DNA of 64,000 nt, taken from GCA-2690565 sp002457235. Lineage in GTDB: Bacteria > Verrucomicrobiota > Verrucomicrobiia > Opitutales > Coraliomargaritaceae. The notes below the pieces were generated by a model. The model was given only the letters and a program-made list of their open reading frames with translations. It was not told where the DNA came from and ran no database searches. The stretch lies in the NCBI GenBank assembly GCA_045565695.1, contig JBJLEZ010000005.1, positions 47,398 through 111,397 of the forward strand. Reading direction: 5' to 3'. Within the stretch, counting starts at the first letter, position 1. Each line of letters starts with the position of its first letter. Of the stretch, positions 1-9,275 are shown piece after piece. The position numbers were made by a program, and so were the translations under genes.

Positions 1-835
1 AGAACAAGAAACGGTTTCATTCATTGAAGATAAATGGAAACGTGAGGAAGGCGGCGGCGGACAATCAAGAATTTTAGAAAATGGAGATATCTTTGAAAAA
101 GCTGGCATTAATTTTTCTGATGTTCAAGGAAAACACTTACCTGCTTCAGCTACAAACAAACGCCCAAATTTGGAAAATGCATCCTTCCGAGCAATGGGTA
201 TTTCTTTAGTATTTCATCCACGAAATCCTTTCGTTCCAACATGTCACATGAACCTTAGATTCTTTTCCGTCATGAAGGATGAAGAAGAAATCACTTGGTG
301 GTTCGGCGGAGGCTATGACCTGACTCCCTATTATGGATTTGAAGAAGATGCAATACATTGGCACCGTACGGCACATGAGGCCTGCGAGCCATTTGGACAA
401 AGTATTTATCCTGACTTTAAGAAAGCATGTGATCGTTATTTTTATCTGCCTCACAGAAATGAGCCTAGGGGTATAGGTGGTATCTTTTTCGATGATTATA
501 ATAAAGTTGATTTCCAGCATTCATTTGCACTCACACAATCTGTTGGCAATAGTTTCTTGCCCGCCTATATGCCCATTGTAGAGAAACGCAAAAATACCCC
601 ATTTAATGATTCCCATAAAAAGTTTCAACATTACCGAAGAGGACGTTATGTAGAATTTAATTTAGTTTATGATAGAGGCACGCTGTTTGGACTTCAATCC
701 AATGGACGCACTGAATCAATACTTATGTCTTTGCCACCCCAAGTTAATTGGACATACGATTATAAACCTGATTCAAATTCTGAAGAAGCATTGCTTTACC
801 AAAATTTTCTCATAGAAAAAGATTGGTTAAAATAA
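1..835 (+). CDS. hemF: Oxygen-dependent coproporphyrinogen III oxidase, C-terminal part
   Basis: This gene is cut by the window edge; the reading frame is open from base 2, so the true start lies upstream. It converts coproporphyrinogen III to protoporphyrinogen IX by two oxidative decarboxylations using O2, in the cytoplasm. The frame opens with the family's W-K-R-x-E-x-GGGG segment and the FEKAGINFS block, followed by the NPFVPTCHMNLRFF and WWFGGGYDLTPYY blocks, and ends in a typical short tail after the ERGTLFGLQSNGR-like segment (here DRGTLFGLQSNGR). hemE follows 18 bases downstream on the same strand, so this is the head of a haem biosynthesis cluster. An oxygen-dependent enzyme points to aerobic growth. 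Confidence 0.96.
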   Translation, partial: EQETVSFIEDKWKREEGGGGQSRILENGDIFEKAGINFSDVQGKHLPASATNKRPNLENASFRAMGISLVFHPRNPFVPTCHMNLRFFSVMKDEEEITWWFGGGYDLTPYYGFEEDAIHWHRTAHEACEPFGQSIYPDFKKACDRYFYLPHRNEPRGIGGIFFDDYNKVDFQHSFALTQSVGNSFLPAYMPIVEKRKNTPFNDSHKKFQHYRRGRYVEFNLVYDRGTLFGLQSNGRTESILMSLPPQVNWTYDYKPDSNSEEALLYQNFLIEKDWLK

Positions 836-853
836 ACTCAACACATCAATAAA

Positions 854-1885
854 ATGAATTCTCGAGATCGGTTTTTAAAAGCAGCCCATTTAGAAAAGAC
901 GGACCGTCCCCCCATATGGCTGATGAGGCAAGCAGGTCGCTACTTACCTGAATACCGAGCACTTAAAGCTAAATATGATTTCATTACTTTAGTCAAAACT
1001 CCTGAACTAGCGACTGAGATTACTTTACAACCTCTAAAACGCTTTCCTTTAGATGCTGCGATCATATTTTCTGACATCTTGGTTATACCTGAAGCATTGG
1101 GACAACCCTACTTCTTTAGAGACGGCGGGGGCATTCAAATGGAATACTGCCTTTCCAATAAGGCTGAAATTGAAGCTTTAGATGATTCAGCTATAACAGA
1201 GAAATTGAATTACGTATCCGAAGCACTAAAACTGACTAAAAAATCCATAGGCAACAACCAAGCATTGCTCGGATTCTGCGGTTCCCCTTGGACACTCGCC
1301 TGTTACATGATAGATGGAGGGAGTTCTCAAAATTTCTCACGTACCTCTGAATTTGCCAAGAGAAACCCCAAAGAATTCTTTCTGCTTATGGAAAAACTAA
1401 GCCGATCAATTATTCAGTATCTCAATATGCAAATTGATGCTGGAGTGGATTGCGTACAGATTTTTGATTCCTGGGCCTCAATATGCACTCCATCCAACTA
1501 CCATTCATTATCATTACAGTGGATTAAAACGATAATTACAGGCTTAAAAAAACCAATACCAGTCATTCTTTATGCAAAAGGAATGAACCATTGTCTCAAA
1601 GAACAATTAAAAACGGGCGCTCAAATTCTCAGCTTAGATTGGACAATTTCTCTTAACAATGCGTCGGCTGAAACTAATAATCAATGTGCTCTACAAGGAA
1701 ATTTAGATCCTGAATTTTTAACCACTGACTCAAGCACGGTCAAAGAAGAAGCAGAGAGAATTTTAAAAATGTCTGAATCGCTCAAGGGCTATATTTTTAA
1801 TCTTGGACATGGGATGCTACCCACGGCAAAAATAGAATGTGTTGAAACACTTATTGAAACTGTGACAAATTATAGGTATGGCTAA
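854..1885 (+). CDS. hemE: Uroporphyrinogen decarboxylase
   Basis: The enzyme removes four acetate carboxyl groups from uroporphyrinogen III to give coproporphyrinogen III, the substrate of the neighbouring hemF product. The 343-residue length is normal. The N-terminal signature is present: residues 19-35 contain PPIWLMRQAGRYLPEYR with the substrate-binding Arg25 and Arg29, and the catalytic Asp is Asp74 in the FSDIL segment. The glycine-rich CGSPWTLACYMIDGG block and the C-terminal NLGHGMLP block are also intact. The ATG is preceded by an A-rich leader without a clear Shine-Dalgarno sequence. The stop overlaps the next start by 8 bases, which suggests translational coupling to hemG. Confidence 0.97.
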   Translation: MNSRDRFLKAAHLEKTDRPPIWLMRQAGRYLPEYRALKAKYDFITLVKTPELATEITLQPLKRFPLDAAIIFSDILVIPEALGQPYFFRDGGGIQMEYCLSNKAEIEALDDSAITEKLNYVSEALKLTKKSIGNNQALLGFCGSPWTLACYMIDGGSSQNFSRTSEFAKRNPKEFFLLMEKLSRSIIQYLNMQIDAGVDCVQIFDSWASICTPSNYHSLSLQWIKTIITGLKKPIPVILYAKGMNHCLKEQLKTGAQILSLDWTISLNNASAETNNQCALQGNLDPEFLTTDSSTVKEEAERILKMSESLKGYIFNLGHGMLPTAKIECVETLIETVTNYRYG

Positions 1886-3209
1886 TGTCGCAATATTAGG
1901 AGCAGGACTCCGAGGCCTTTACATTGCCTACGAACTGGAAAAGCAAGGACACCATTGCACTGTCTTAGAATCGTCTCAATGTGTTGGCGGAGCGTTAGTC
2001 TCTACGCGACATCATTCTGGGTTTCTTACTGAAGATGGCGCTCATACTTTGCTCATTAATTCAGCAAAGGTGGAAAATCTTATCCAAGAATTAGATGCAC
2101 TTAAGAATGAAATAGTCCAAGCAGATTCTAAAAAGCTCAATCGATTTATACTCAGAAATAACCTACTGAATCCGCTTAAACCTAAGCCATTAGCTCTTCT
2201 TAAAACACCATTACTTTCGGTAAAAGCAAAGTACCAATTCTTCTCTGAAATCTTAAGAAAGAAGCAGGCTGTAGATTCGAACCTTTCCTTGTATGATTTC
2301 TTCACGAAACATTTTGGCAATGAATGCTCAGATTATTTACTAGACCCATTTATTGCAGGAACTTATGCAGGTGATCCTAAAAAACTTTCAGCTAAACACA
2401 CCTTTCCTAATTTAGTCAAAGCCAGTGAGAGCAATGGCAGTATAATTCGTTCACTTATATCCAATAAAAATAAATTTAAGAATAAAATCATATCCTTTAA
2501 AGAAGGGTTGGCTCAATTGCCTATCGCATTATCCCAAAGCTTAAAGCAAAAGCCGATGACGATGACTCGAATACTCCAAATCACGCAAGAAAATCAGAGG
2601 TGGAATATTCAGTTTCAAATTGGAGATAATAAAACCCAAGATACTTCCTATGATGCGGTTTATTCAACGATTCCAGGACACAAGAATCACACGCTTCCTC
2701 TATTTGAATCAGCAAAAAATGATTTGCCTGATTTTCGCTCGATTGAGCACCCTCCCGTAACCGTTCTTTCACTTGGATTTCATTCGGACCAATTTAAAAA
2801 GCCACTATCTGGATTCGGTTACCTAGTTCCCTCAAAGGAGAAACAGGATTACTTAGGTGTTTTATACACATCTTCAATTTTCGAAAATAGAGCTCCAAAA
2901 AATCAAACCCTACTTACTGTATTTATTGGTGGTTCAAGAAACCCCGATATGACATCTCTAAGTCAGTCTGAATTGATTGCTTCGCTCTATCCCAAAATAC
3001 AAAAATGCTTACACATCCAAGGGCCCCCTGTCTTCAGCTATTCTCGCTATTGGGAACATTCTATCCCTCAGTACTCAATCAATTACGATAAGATAATTGA
3101 GCAAATTCATTACTTTGAAAATAAGTACCCGAATTTCTACCTTTCAGGAAATTATAGACATGGCATTGCCCTTGGTGATTGCTTTAGTGACTTCCAGAAT
3201 CCTATTTGA
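1878..3209 (+). CDS. hemG: Protoporphyrinogen oxidase, HemG/HemY type
   Basis: This 443-residue FAD-dependent amine-oxidase-fold protein probably oxidises protoporphyrinogen IX (or coproporphyrinogen III) in haem synthesis. The N-terminal dinucleotide-binding motif is GAGLRG at residues 8-13, followed about 20 residues later by the acidic end of the second strand (VLES) and a GG box. The usual GAGISGL is changed at one position to Arg. The C-terminal SGNYRHGIALGDC segment matches the FAD-binding end of the family. It overlaps hemE by 8 bases and completes a hemF-hemE-hemG block. Because hemF already supplies the coproporphyrinogen step, the protoporphyrin-dependent route is the likely one here. 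Confidence 0.9.
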   Translation: MANVAILGAGLRGLYIAYELEKQGHHCTVLESSQCVGGALVSTRHHSGFLTEDGAHTLLINSAKVENLIQELDALKNEIVQADSKKLNRFILRNNLLNPLKPKPLALLKTPLLSVKAKYQFFSEILRKKQAVDSNLSLYDFFTKHFGNECSDYLLDPFIAGTYAGDPKKLSAKHTFPNLVKASESNGSIIRSLISNKNKFKNKIISFKEGLAQLPIALSQSLKQKPMTMTRILQITQENQRWNIQFQIGDNKTQDTSYDAVYSTIPGHKNHTLPLFESAKNDLPDFRSIEHPPVTVLSLGFHSDQFKKPLSGFGYLVPSKEKQDYLGVLYTSSIFENRAPKNQTLLTVFIGGSRNPDMTSLSQSELIASLYPKIQKCLHIQGPPVFSYSRYWEHSIPQYSINYDKIIEQIHYFENKYPNFYLSGNYRHGIALGDCFSDFQNPI

Positions 3210-3217
3210 TCATTTTT

Positions 3218-4396
3218 CTAATTTGAAATCTTATCCAAAACCCACTCAGATGCACTCATCTCTCGGTCATCAATTAATTTGTATCTTAATAGATTAGATG
3301 CATCCATGAAATCATCAATTGACTCTTGTTTGTTCAAATAAGGCGTCAATTCATTCACGATATTTTCTACTTTAGCCCTTTTTTGCAACAATTCTGGATA
3401 AATGCTTTGATCTAAAATCAAATTAGCTAAACCAATAAAACGTACTTTAACCAATGTTCGTAACAACCAATAATTTAGCTGAGAAAGTTTATAAATTATA
3501 ACACCTGGAACCGAAGCTAAAGCCATACTTAGAGAAATTGTACCCGAACTCATAATAGCACCTTTCACTTTGAGTTTCGTTGAATCATTCTTCACTAAAC
3601 TAACCTTGTCCGTCAAAGTAGGATAAGACTTTAAAATTGCCTCCAAAGATATCTGAACCTTATGGCTTGGATATAAAATAACAGCTGAAAGCGAGCTATC
3701 CTTAGCAGAAATACGCTGAAAGGCTTCAAAAATAATTGGTGCAATCATTTCAATAGATTTTATACGGCTACCTGGTAAAAGCAAAATTTTACCATCTGGA
3801 TCATACTCTACAGGAAGCGGATAGTTTTTTTCAGCAAAAGGATGCCCAAGATAAGTTACTGGCAAATCGGTATCTGAATAACATTCTTTTTCAAAAGGGA
3901 AAAGCACTCCTAATGAATCTAATGTTTTAGCCATTTTAAACCTTCGCTTACTCTTCCAGGCCCATATTTGAGGACTGACATAGTAATGAAGCTCGATCTC
4001 ACCCCCTCCTTTTTGACTCAATCGTAACTCTTTTAATGCTCTAGCCAAACGAAGATTAAAGCCTGGATAATCAACGAAACAAATGTGTCTAGGTTGATGC
4101 TCTTTAATCCAACTTAATGTATTATCAAATAAACTCTTCAAAAAGGAATAATTTTTAATGACATCGACCAATCCCATTACGGAGTGGTCCACCATATTAT
4201 AAACTAACTCCACTCCACTTTCCTTTAGTCTATCCCCGCCCAATGCAGCGATTTTAAGATGGGGATTTTCCTCTAGGAGATTTTGAACCATGTGTGCAGC
4301 CAATTCATCTCCCGAATGTTCACCCGCTATGATAAGTAAATCAACCTTACCATCAGATGGTGATAACAGTTCAGCGATCGATGAATCCCTATTCAT
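3218..4396 (-). CDS. lpxB: Lipid-A-disaccharide synthase
   Basis: LpxB is a GT-B glycosyltransferase (family GT19) at the inner membrane that joins UDP-2,3-diacylglucosamine to lipid X, forming the lipid A disaccharide. At 392 residues it has normal length. Visible family blocks are the N-terminal AGEHSGD motif (about residues 24-30), the MGLVDVIK segment, the FVDYPGFNLRLA block and a PGSR segment in the second half. The gene is convergent with hemG (8 bases apart) and begins 14 bases after cysN on the same strand, so it may be the last gene of the cysC-cysD-cysN transcript. Its presence indicates an LPS-bearing outer membrane. Confidence 0.95.
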   Translation of the reverse strand: MNRDSSIAELLSPSDGKVDLLIIAGEHSGDELAAHMVQNLLEENPHLKIAALGGDRLKESGVELVYNMVDHSVMGLVDVIKNYSFLKSLFDNTLSWIKEHQPRHICFVDYPGFNLRLARALKELRLSQKGGGEIELHYYVSPQIWAWKSKRRFKMAKTLDSLGVLFPFEKECYSDTDLPVTYLGHPFAEKNYPLPVEYDPDGKILLLPGSRIKSIEMIAPIIFEAFQRISAKDSSLSAVILYPSHKVQISLEAILKSYPTLTDKVSLVKNDSTKLKVKGAIMSSGTISLSMALASVPGVIIYKLSQLNYWLLRTLVKVRFIGLANLILDQSIYPELLQKRAKVENIVNELTPYLNKQESIDDFMDASNLLRYKLIDDREMSASEWVLDKISN

Positions 4397-4410
4397 GGTA
4401 AGGGAATCAA

Positions 4411-5694
4411 TCAGATGATCATGCCGGCCGCAACCGTTTCGTTAGTTAATGGATCGATTAAAATAATACTACCGGTAATTCTATTCTTAGAGTAAGAATC
4501 AATAAACAAAGGTGCTGATGTTCTAATCGATATACGACCAATATCGTTTAATTTGAGCTCTAAATCATCCTCAATTTTATGCAGTGTATTGGTATTCACT
4601 TTGTATTTTACCTCACTTACAATTGCTTGGACATCATTGGTGGTATGACGAACAATAAACTTTCCTCGCCCAGATAACGATTTGGTTGAAGAAAACCAAC
4701 ACACCATCGCATCAATATCTTGGAGCATCTTAGGGGGATTATTTGCCTTCACTAACATATTCCCCCGAGAAATATCTATTTCGTCTTCTAAAGTCATAAC
4801 AACCGACATTGGCGAATAAGCCTCTTTAAGTTCTTCATCCATTAAATGAATCGACTTTATTTTTGACTCAAATCCAGATGGCAAGACCTTAACTGAGTCT
4901 CCAGGCTTAAAAACACCTCCAGCAATACGGCCCGCAAAACCTCTAAAGTCGTGATACTTATCTGAGTGTGGACGAATGACCCATTGAACTGGAAAACGAG
5001 CATCAATGTGGTTGAAATCGGATCCATTGTATACTGTCTCTAGATGATAAAGCAAAGTAGATCCTTTATACCAATCCATATTATCCGACTTATCGACTAT
5101 ATTATCTCCCAATAAAGCACTTGCTGGTATAAAAGTTACATTGATTAAATTATCTAATCGAGAAGCAAACGATTTGAATTGAGAGGCAATCTTTTCAAAT
5201 ACGTTTTTATCCCAATCCACTAAATCCATTTTATTAACACAAACGACTACGTTTTGAATTCTTAAGAGGTTGGCAATGAACGCATGACGGCAGGTTTGTT
5301 CAATAACACCTTTTCTTGCATCCACCAAAATAATTGCCAAATTCGCCGTAGAAGCTCCGGTGACCATATTTCTTGTGTATTGAATATGACCCGGTGTGTC
5401 CGCGATAATGAATTTTCTCTTTGGTGTAGCAAAGTAACGATAAGCGACATCAATTGTAATTCCCTGCTCTCTTTCTGAACGCAAGCCATCTGTTAACAAA
5501 GCTAAATTTACATTTTCATCGCCACGTGATTTGGAACTTTTCTCTACAGCCTCTAATTGATCTTCAAAAATAGCCTTACTATCATAAAGAAGACGTCCAA
5601 TCAGTGTACTTTTCCCATCGTCAACAGATCCTGCAGTAGTAAAACGCAACAAATCCATATCTAGGTAACCTGAGTTATTTTCTTTTTCGCTCAT
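4411..5694 (-). CDS. cysN: Sulfate adenylyltransferase large (GTPase) subunit
   Basis: CysN is the GTPase partner of CysD in ATP sulfurylase, coupling GTP hydrolysis to formation of adenosine 5'-phosphosulfate. All G motifs are visible: P-loop GSVDDGKS at residues 22-29, DTPGH near residue 97 and NKMD near residue 154. These are followed by two beta-barrel domains as in EF-Tu relatives. The 427 residues correspond to the free-standing form; no APS kinase domain is fused, and cysC is a separate gene upstream. cysD lies 19 bases upstream on the same strand. Confidence 0.96.
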   Translation of the reverse strand: MSEKENNSGYLDMDLLRFTTAGSVDDGKSTLIGRLLYDSKAIFEDQLEAVEKSSKSRGDENVNLALLTDGLRSEREQGITIDVAYRYFATPKRKFIIADTPGHIQYTRNMVTGASTANLAIILVDARKGVIEQTCRHAFIANLLRIQNVVVCVNKMDLVDWDKNVFEKIASQFKSFASRLDNLINVTFIPASALLGDNIVDKSDNMDWYKGSTLLYHLETVYNGSDFNHIDARFPVQWVIRPHSDKYHDFRGFAGRIAGGVFKPGDSVKVLPSGFESKIKSIHLMDEELKEAYSPMSVVMTLEDEIDISRGNMLVKANNPPKMLQDIDAMVCWFSSTKSLSGRGKFIVRHTTNDVQAIVSEVKYKVNTNTLHKIEDDLELKLNDIGRISIRTSAPLFIDSYSKNRITGSIILIDPLTNETVAAGMII

Positions 5695-5713
5695 AAATCA
5701 TTCAAAATACTTC

Positions 5714-6616
5714 TTAAAAATATCCTTGCTTCTTTCTATCTTCCATAGCGGTCTCGGAACGCTTATCATCTGCTCTAGTACCTCTTTCTGTATTTCTTGC
5801 TGCTGCAACTTCATCAATGATTGTATCTAAATCACTTGCTGAGGATATACTAGCACCCGTACAAGTTGTATCACCGATTGTTCGAAAACGTACTTTCATT
5901 GTCTTTACTGTCTCTTCTGGTTGTGGCTGAGTAAATTCCGTAACAGCCATAATCACACCATTACGAACGAAGCACTCACGTTCATGAGAAAAATACAATT
6001 CTGGTAAAGCAATATTTTCTAATTTGATATACTGCCAGATATCCATTTCTGTCCAGTTACTTAAAGGAAATACCCTAAAATGTTCACCATGGTGCTTCTT
6101 CCCATTAAAAACATTCCATAATTCAGGCCTTTGGTTTTTGGGATCCCACTGTCCAAAAGCATCTCTATGAGAGAAAAATCGCTCCTTAGCACGTGCTTTT
6201 TCTTCATCTCGACGACCTCCACCGAGGGCGGCATCAAATTGCCCATTCTCCAATCCGTCCAATAAAGCAACGGTTTGTAAGCTATTGCGACTCGCATTAA
6301 CACCTGTTTCTTCAACGACTTTCCCTTGATCAATCGCTTCTTGAACCGATGAAACTATTAATTGAGCCCCTAAATTTTTAATAAATAGATCACGATATTC
6401 CATAGTCTCGGGGAAATTATGACCCGTATCAACATGCATTAATGGAAATGGAAGCTTTGCTGGCCAAAAAGCTTTTTTTGCAAGATAAGCCATAACGATA
6501 GAATCTTTGCCACCTGAAAACAGAAGAACCGGCTTTTCAAACTGTGCTGCCGTTTCTCTGAGTATATAGATGGCCTCAGATTCAAGCTGTTTAAGATGCG
6601 TAATACTATAATCCAT
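5714..6616 (-). CDS. cysD: Sulfate adenylyltransferase small subunit
   Basis: CysD is the catalytic PP-loop subunit that forms APS from ATP and sulfate. The PP-loop SGGKDS sits at residues 34-39 and is followed by HVDTGHNFPE, GGGRRDEEKARAKERFFS and the C-terminal arginine-rich tail typical of CysD. The 300-residue length matches the family. It lies between cysC (10 bases upstream) and cysN (19 bases downstream), so the three genes form one operon in the order cysC-cysD-cysN. No PAPS or sulfite reductase gene is in the window, so whether the product feeds assimilation or sulfation cannot be decided here. Confidence 0.97.
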   Translation of the reverse strand: MDYSITHLKQLESEAIYILRETAAQFEKPVLLFSGGKDSIVMAYLAKKAFWPAKLPFPLMHVDTGHNFPETMEYRDLFIKNLGAQLIVSSVQEAIDQGKVVEETGVNASRNSLQTVALLDGLENGQFDAALGGGRRDEEKARAKERFFSHRDAFGQWDPKNQRPELWNVFNGKKHHGEHFRVFPLSNWTEMDIWQYIKLENIALPELYFSHERECFVRNGVIMAVTEFTQPQPEETVKTMKVRFRTIGDTTCTGASISSASDLDTIIDEVAAARNTERGTRADDKRSETAMEDRKKQGYF

Positions 6617-6626
6617 ACAGTTTTGT

Positions 6627-7238
6627 TTAAGTCTTTTTGATTATTGGCAATATTTTATTCACTAAATCTACGGTACTTTCACCAACAGAGAGCTTTTCTG
6701 TGTCCAAAATCCAATCCTCATCCGAATCTCTCGGAGCCTCAAATAATGAATCTTTACCAGTAAAATTAGCCACGCTTCCCTCTTTAGCTTTGGCATACAG
6801 TCCTTTGGGATCTCTTTCTGAACACGTTAAAAAAGATGCATTTATGTAAATCTTAGTAAAATCATTTTTGCCAATAATAGCTTCTGCGAGATCACGATAT
6901 TGCTTAAGAGGAGAAATAAATGAGGTAATGACAATAAAGCCTGCATCTAAAAATAAACGGGCAACTTCAGCTATTCGCCTAATATTTTCGGCTCTATCTG
7001 CATTGGTAAAACCTAAATCTTTATTCAGCCCCGTACGAACATTGTCCCCATCAAGAAGCTTAACGTAATGCCCTTTTCCAACTAAAGAACGCTCGACCGC
7101 ATCAGCTATTGTACTTTTCCCGGAACCTGACAACCCGTACAGCCAAAAGACGTGTCCCTTCTGCTCGAGTTGGGACTGTTTAGCATCCCTTCCTAGCATA
7201 CGGTCAAATTCAGAATATATGTCGTTCGTTTCGCTCAC
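6627..7238 (-). CDS. cysC: Adenylylsulfate (APS) kinase
   Basis: CysC phosphorylates APS to PAPS. The Walker A motif GLSGSGKS is at residues 35-42, followed by the LDGDNVR segment, the GF.(N)ADRAENIRRIAEVA block and the EAPRDSDE-like end. The 203-residue length is normal for the stand-alone enzyme. It is the first gene of the minus-strand cysC-cysD-cysN(-lpxB) run, with a roughly 200-base AT-rich space upstream that must contain the promoter. Having a dedicated APS kinase beside ATP sulfurylase means that PAPS is made, either for assimilation or as sulfate donor. Confidence 0.96.
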   Translation of the reverse strand: MSETNDIYSEFDRMLGRDAKQSQLEQKGHVFWLYGLSGSGKSTIADAVERSLVGKGHYVKLLDGDNVRTGLNKDLGFTNADRAENIRRIAEVARLFLDAGFIVITSFISPLKQYRDLAEAIIGKNDFTKIYINASFLTCSERDPKGLYAKAKEGSVANFTGKDSLFEAPRDSDEDWILDTEKLSVGESTVDLVNKILPIIKKT

Positions 7239-7435
7239 GTTGGCAAAGTCGATAGATTATTTTTCAGTTAGTCAAGAATTCTGAACCATAGACTTAGCTC
7301 TAATCCATGTATTCTCTTATGCAACATTGGGAAAATTGAACTCAGACATAAGGTGTAACTAATCCTAAAAAAACGCTTTTAGAGAGAATGCTTTTAAAGA
7401 AAAAAAACTTAAAATTACGGTACTAGAAATCGGCA

Positions 7436-8053
7436 TTAATCTTCATCTTCAACATCTTCAAATTCATCTTCTGAAAGACTGAATTTGAGCTGACGCTTCT
7501 GTGAAGGTAACGGAGACAAAACGATAGTTACCTGACGACCGACTAATTTTGCTGGATTGTCTGGAGAAGACACTCCTTCGAGTTCTGAGGCAGCTAAATT
7601 GACCCGTTCAAAGCCTAACTGCTTATGCTCGTTTTCTCTACCTCTAAATTGCAAAGTTAATTTTACCTTATTACCCCGATATAAAAATTGCTCTGCTCGT
7701 CTCAATTTTGTTTCAAAATCATGCTGATCGATAGAGACACGAAACTTAACTTCTTTTAGCTTATTTCCTACAGGCTTGTTTTCTTTCTGCTTTTTACTTT
7801 CTTCGTACAAAAATTTACCTAAATCTAAGATACGACAGACAGGAGGTCTAGCTTGCGGTGAAATTTCTATTAAATCCAAACCCACATCTTTAGCCAACTT
7901 AAGTGCTTTATGTGGTGGCATCACTCCGAGATTAGTTCCTTCAGGACCAATAACCCGTACTTGTGAAGCTTTTATTCGTTCGTTTCGCCTGAGACCTTTA
8001 GGTCCTCGATTGCGGTTAAAATTTTTATTACGTGAATTAGGATATGGAGCCAT
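7436..8053 (-). CDS. infC: Translation initiation factor IF-3
   Basis: IF-3 binds the 30S subunit, keeps it free of 50S and checks the start codon. The N-domain begins at about residue 22 with RRNERIKASQVRVIGPEG and LGVMP, and the C-domain contains the KEVKFRVSIDQHDFETKLRRA block. An unusual asparagine/arginine-rich N-terminal extension (about 20 residues) and a strongly acidic C-terminal tail (about residues 195-205, mostly E and D) extend the usual 170-180 residues to 205. rpmI and rplT, its common neighbours, are not adjacent. The start is an ATG, not the rare AUU known from enterobacterial infC; an internal start nearer RRNERI is possible. Confidence 0.95.
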   Translation of the reverse strand: MAPYPNSRNKNFNRNRGPKGLRRNERIKASQVRVIGPEGTNLGVMPPHKALKLAKDVGLDLIEISPQARPPVCRILDLGKFLYEESKKQKENKPVGNKLKEVKFRVSIDQHDFETKLRRAEQFLYRGNKVKLTLQFRGRENEHKQLGFERVNLAASELEGVSSPDNPAKLVGRQVTIVLSPLPSQKRQLKFSLSEDEFEDVEDED

Positions 8054-8229
8054 AAATAAAGAAAACTTCGTACGCAGAAGTTAAGCAGAAATATCACGCA
8101 AAGAAAGCCGAACCAAAAATGGCTTAATGTTTGTATTAAAAATATGCGTAATCACTAAAGATAAGAATTAGTTAAAAAACCATTATTGATACAATAAATT
8201 TAAAATATCAAACAATAAGTTTATTTTTT

Positions 8230-8604
8230 TTAAAGGCTGAAACTTTCACCACAACTACAACTTGCCTTTGCATTGGGATTGTTGAATTGAAAGCCTCCCC
8301 CAACAAGATTGTGGGAATAATCTAATAAAGTACCCTTTATAAACAAAGCTGTCTTAGGATCTATTAGTAATTGGCTACTCATAGTCTGTACTAAAATATC
8401 ACCTTGTTTCGTATCATCAGTGAAATTCATCTTATAACTCAATCCATTACAGCCTCCACCTACAATTTTAATTCTAAGCATTGAGCCCGATTGCTCTCGG
8501 TCGATTAAACTGATTAACTTTTTATCTGCACTCTCTGTTATCCTGATAAGATTTTCATTACCAAGACGTGCTTTAAGTTCTTCTCTTTTGTTTTCCAAAG
8601 TCAT
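8230..8604 (-). CDS. Iron-sulfur cluster insertion protein, HesB/IscA/ErpA family
   Basis: This 124-residue A-type carrier passes Fe-S clusters to apo-proteins. The three conserved cysteines are present: Cys52 in GGGCNGLSY and Cys116/Cys118 in the C-terminal CSCGESF. The N-terminal 20 residues are charged and outside the family core. It overlaps the upstream gene by one base (TAATG), so the two are probably co-translated. Likely clients in the same window are LipA, QueG and LeuC, all Fe-S enzymes. I cannot tell ErpA from IscA by sequence alone, so no symbol is given. Confidence 0.92.
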   Translation of the reverse strand: MTLENKREELKARLGNENLIRITESADKKLISLIDREQSGSMLRIKIVGGGCNGLSYKMNFTDDTKQGDILVQTMSSQLLIDPKTALFIKGTLLDYSHNLVGGGFQFNNPNAKASCSCGESFSL

Positions 8605-9209
8605 TAATCAAAAAAAGTCATTTGAGGTTCTTTAATCATATCATAAATCTTAAGTATCCTTATCAATTGAAGTAAATCCGACTTCTGATAGCTGTGATTT
8701 ATTTCTATACTCTTGATAAGGCTTTCTAAAATAGTCGCAAATGAAATAATGCCATCAATCCCCTGCTCTTTTAACAAAGTAATACTTTCACTTCTATGAG
8801 GTTCCCCAGAAGGAAGGCTCGGAATAATTAATATTTTTTTAAAGACCGCATCATTTTTACCTAAATCCATTTCGTTAAAATCAAAATAATCATTCACTTT
8901 GGATAAAACATCTTTCTTTAAAAAATCAAAAACCTTAGTTCCGCTCCTTAAAATAGCAGGTGTAAACCTAGAGCTATGCCAAGCTTTCACCACCACAATC
9001 GCCTGGTGAATATGGACAATATCATTTGAAAACAACTGAAACCCCGCTGGCCTTATTTTTTTATCTGCCTTTGGGTTATAAATCAGCATATCTATTTCTT
9101 CATCAAAACGCTTTTTTCGAGATTGTACCTGATATTTTCGCAATTGCCTCACGAAGAAGCCATTTAGCTCAAAATATTCTCTGACTATATTTTCATCAAA
9201 CCCAGACAT
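8604..9209 (-). CDS. Conserved hypothetical protein, possibly PD-(D/E)XK nuclease-like
   Basis: I do not recognise this 201-residue family with certainty. The N-terminal half reads as helix, then a lysine/arginine-rich strand (QLRKYQVQSRKKR), then EEIDMLIYNP and later AIVVVKAWHSS. An E ... E-E-I-D ... V-V-V-K pattern is compatible with the core strands of PD-(D/E)XK nuclease folds, but this is inference. The C-terminal half is helical, with a leucine-rich stretch. There is no signal peptide or membrane segment. It is translationally coupled to the IscA/ErpA gene by a one-base overlap and lies in a co-oriented run with pdxA and infC, so it is a real expressed gene. Confidence 0.8.
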   Translation of the reverse strand: MSGFDENIVREYFELNGFFVRQLRKYQVQSRKKRFDEEIDMLIYNPKADKKIRPAGFQLFSNDIVHIHQAIVVVKAWHSSRFTPAILRSGTKVFDFLKKDVLSKVNDYFDFNEMDLGKNDAVFKKILIIPSLPSGEPHRSESITLLKEQGIDGIISFATILESLIKSIEINHSYQKSDLLQLIRILKIYDMIKEPQMTFFD

Positions 9210-9275
9210 ATATATTACCTACATTACTCAATGGAAATCCTAGGTCAAGTTTCCTAGATTTGTTCGCATAAAAAA

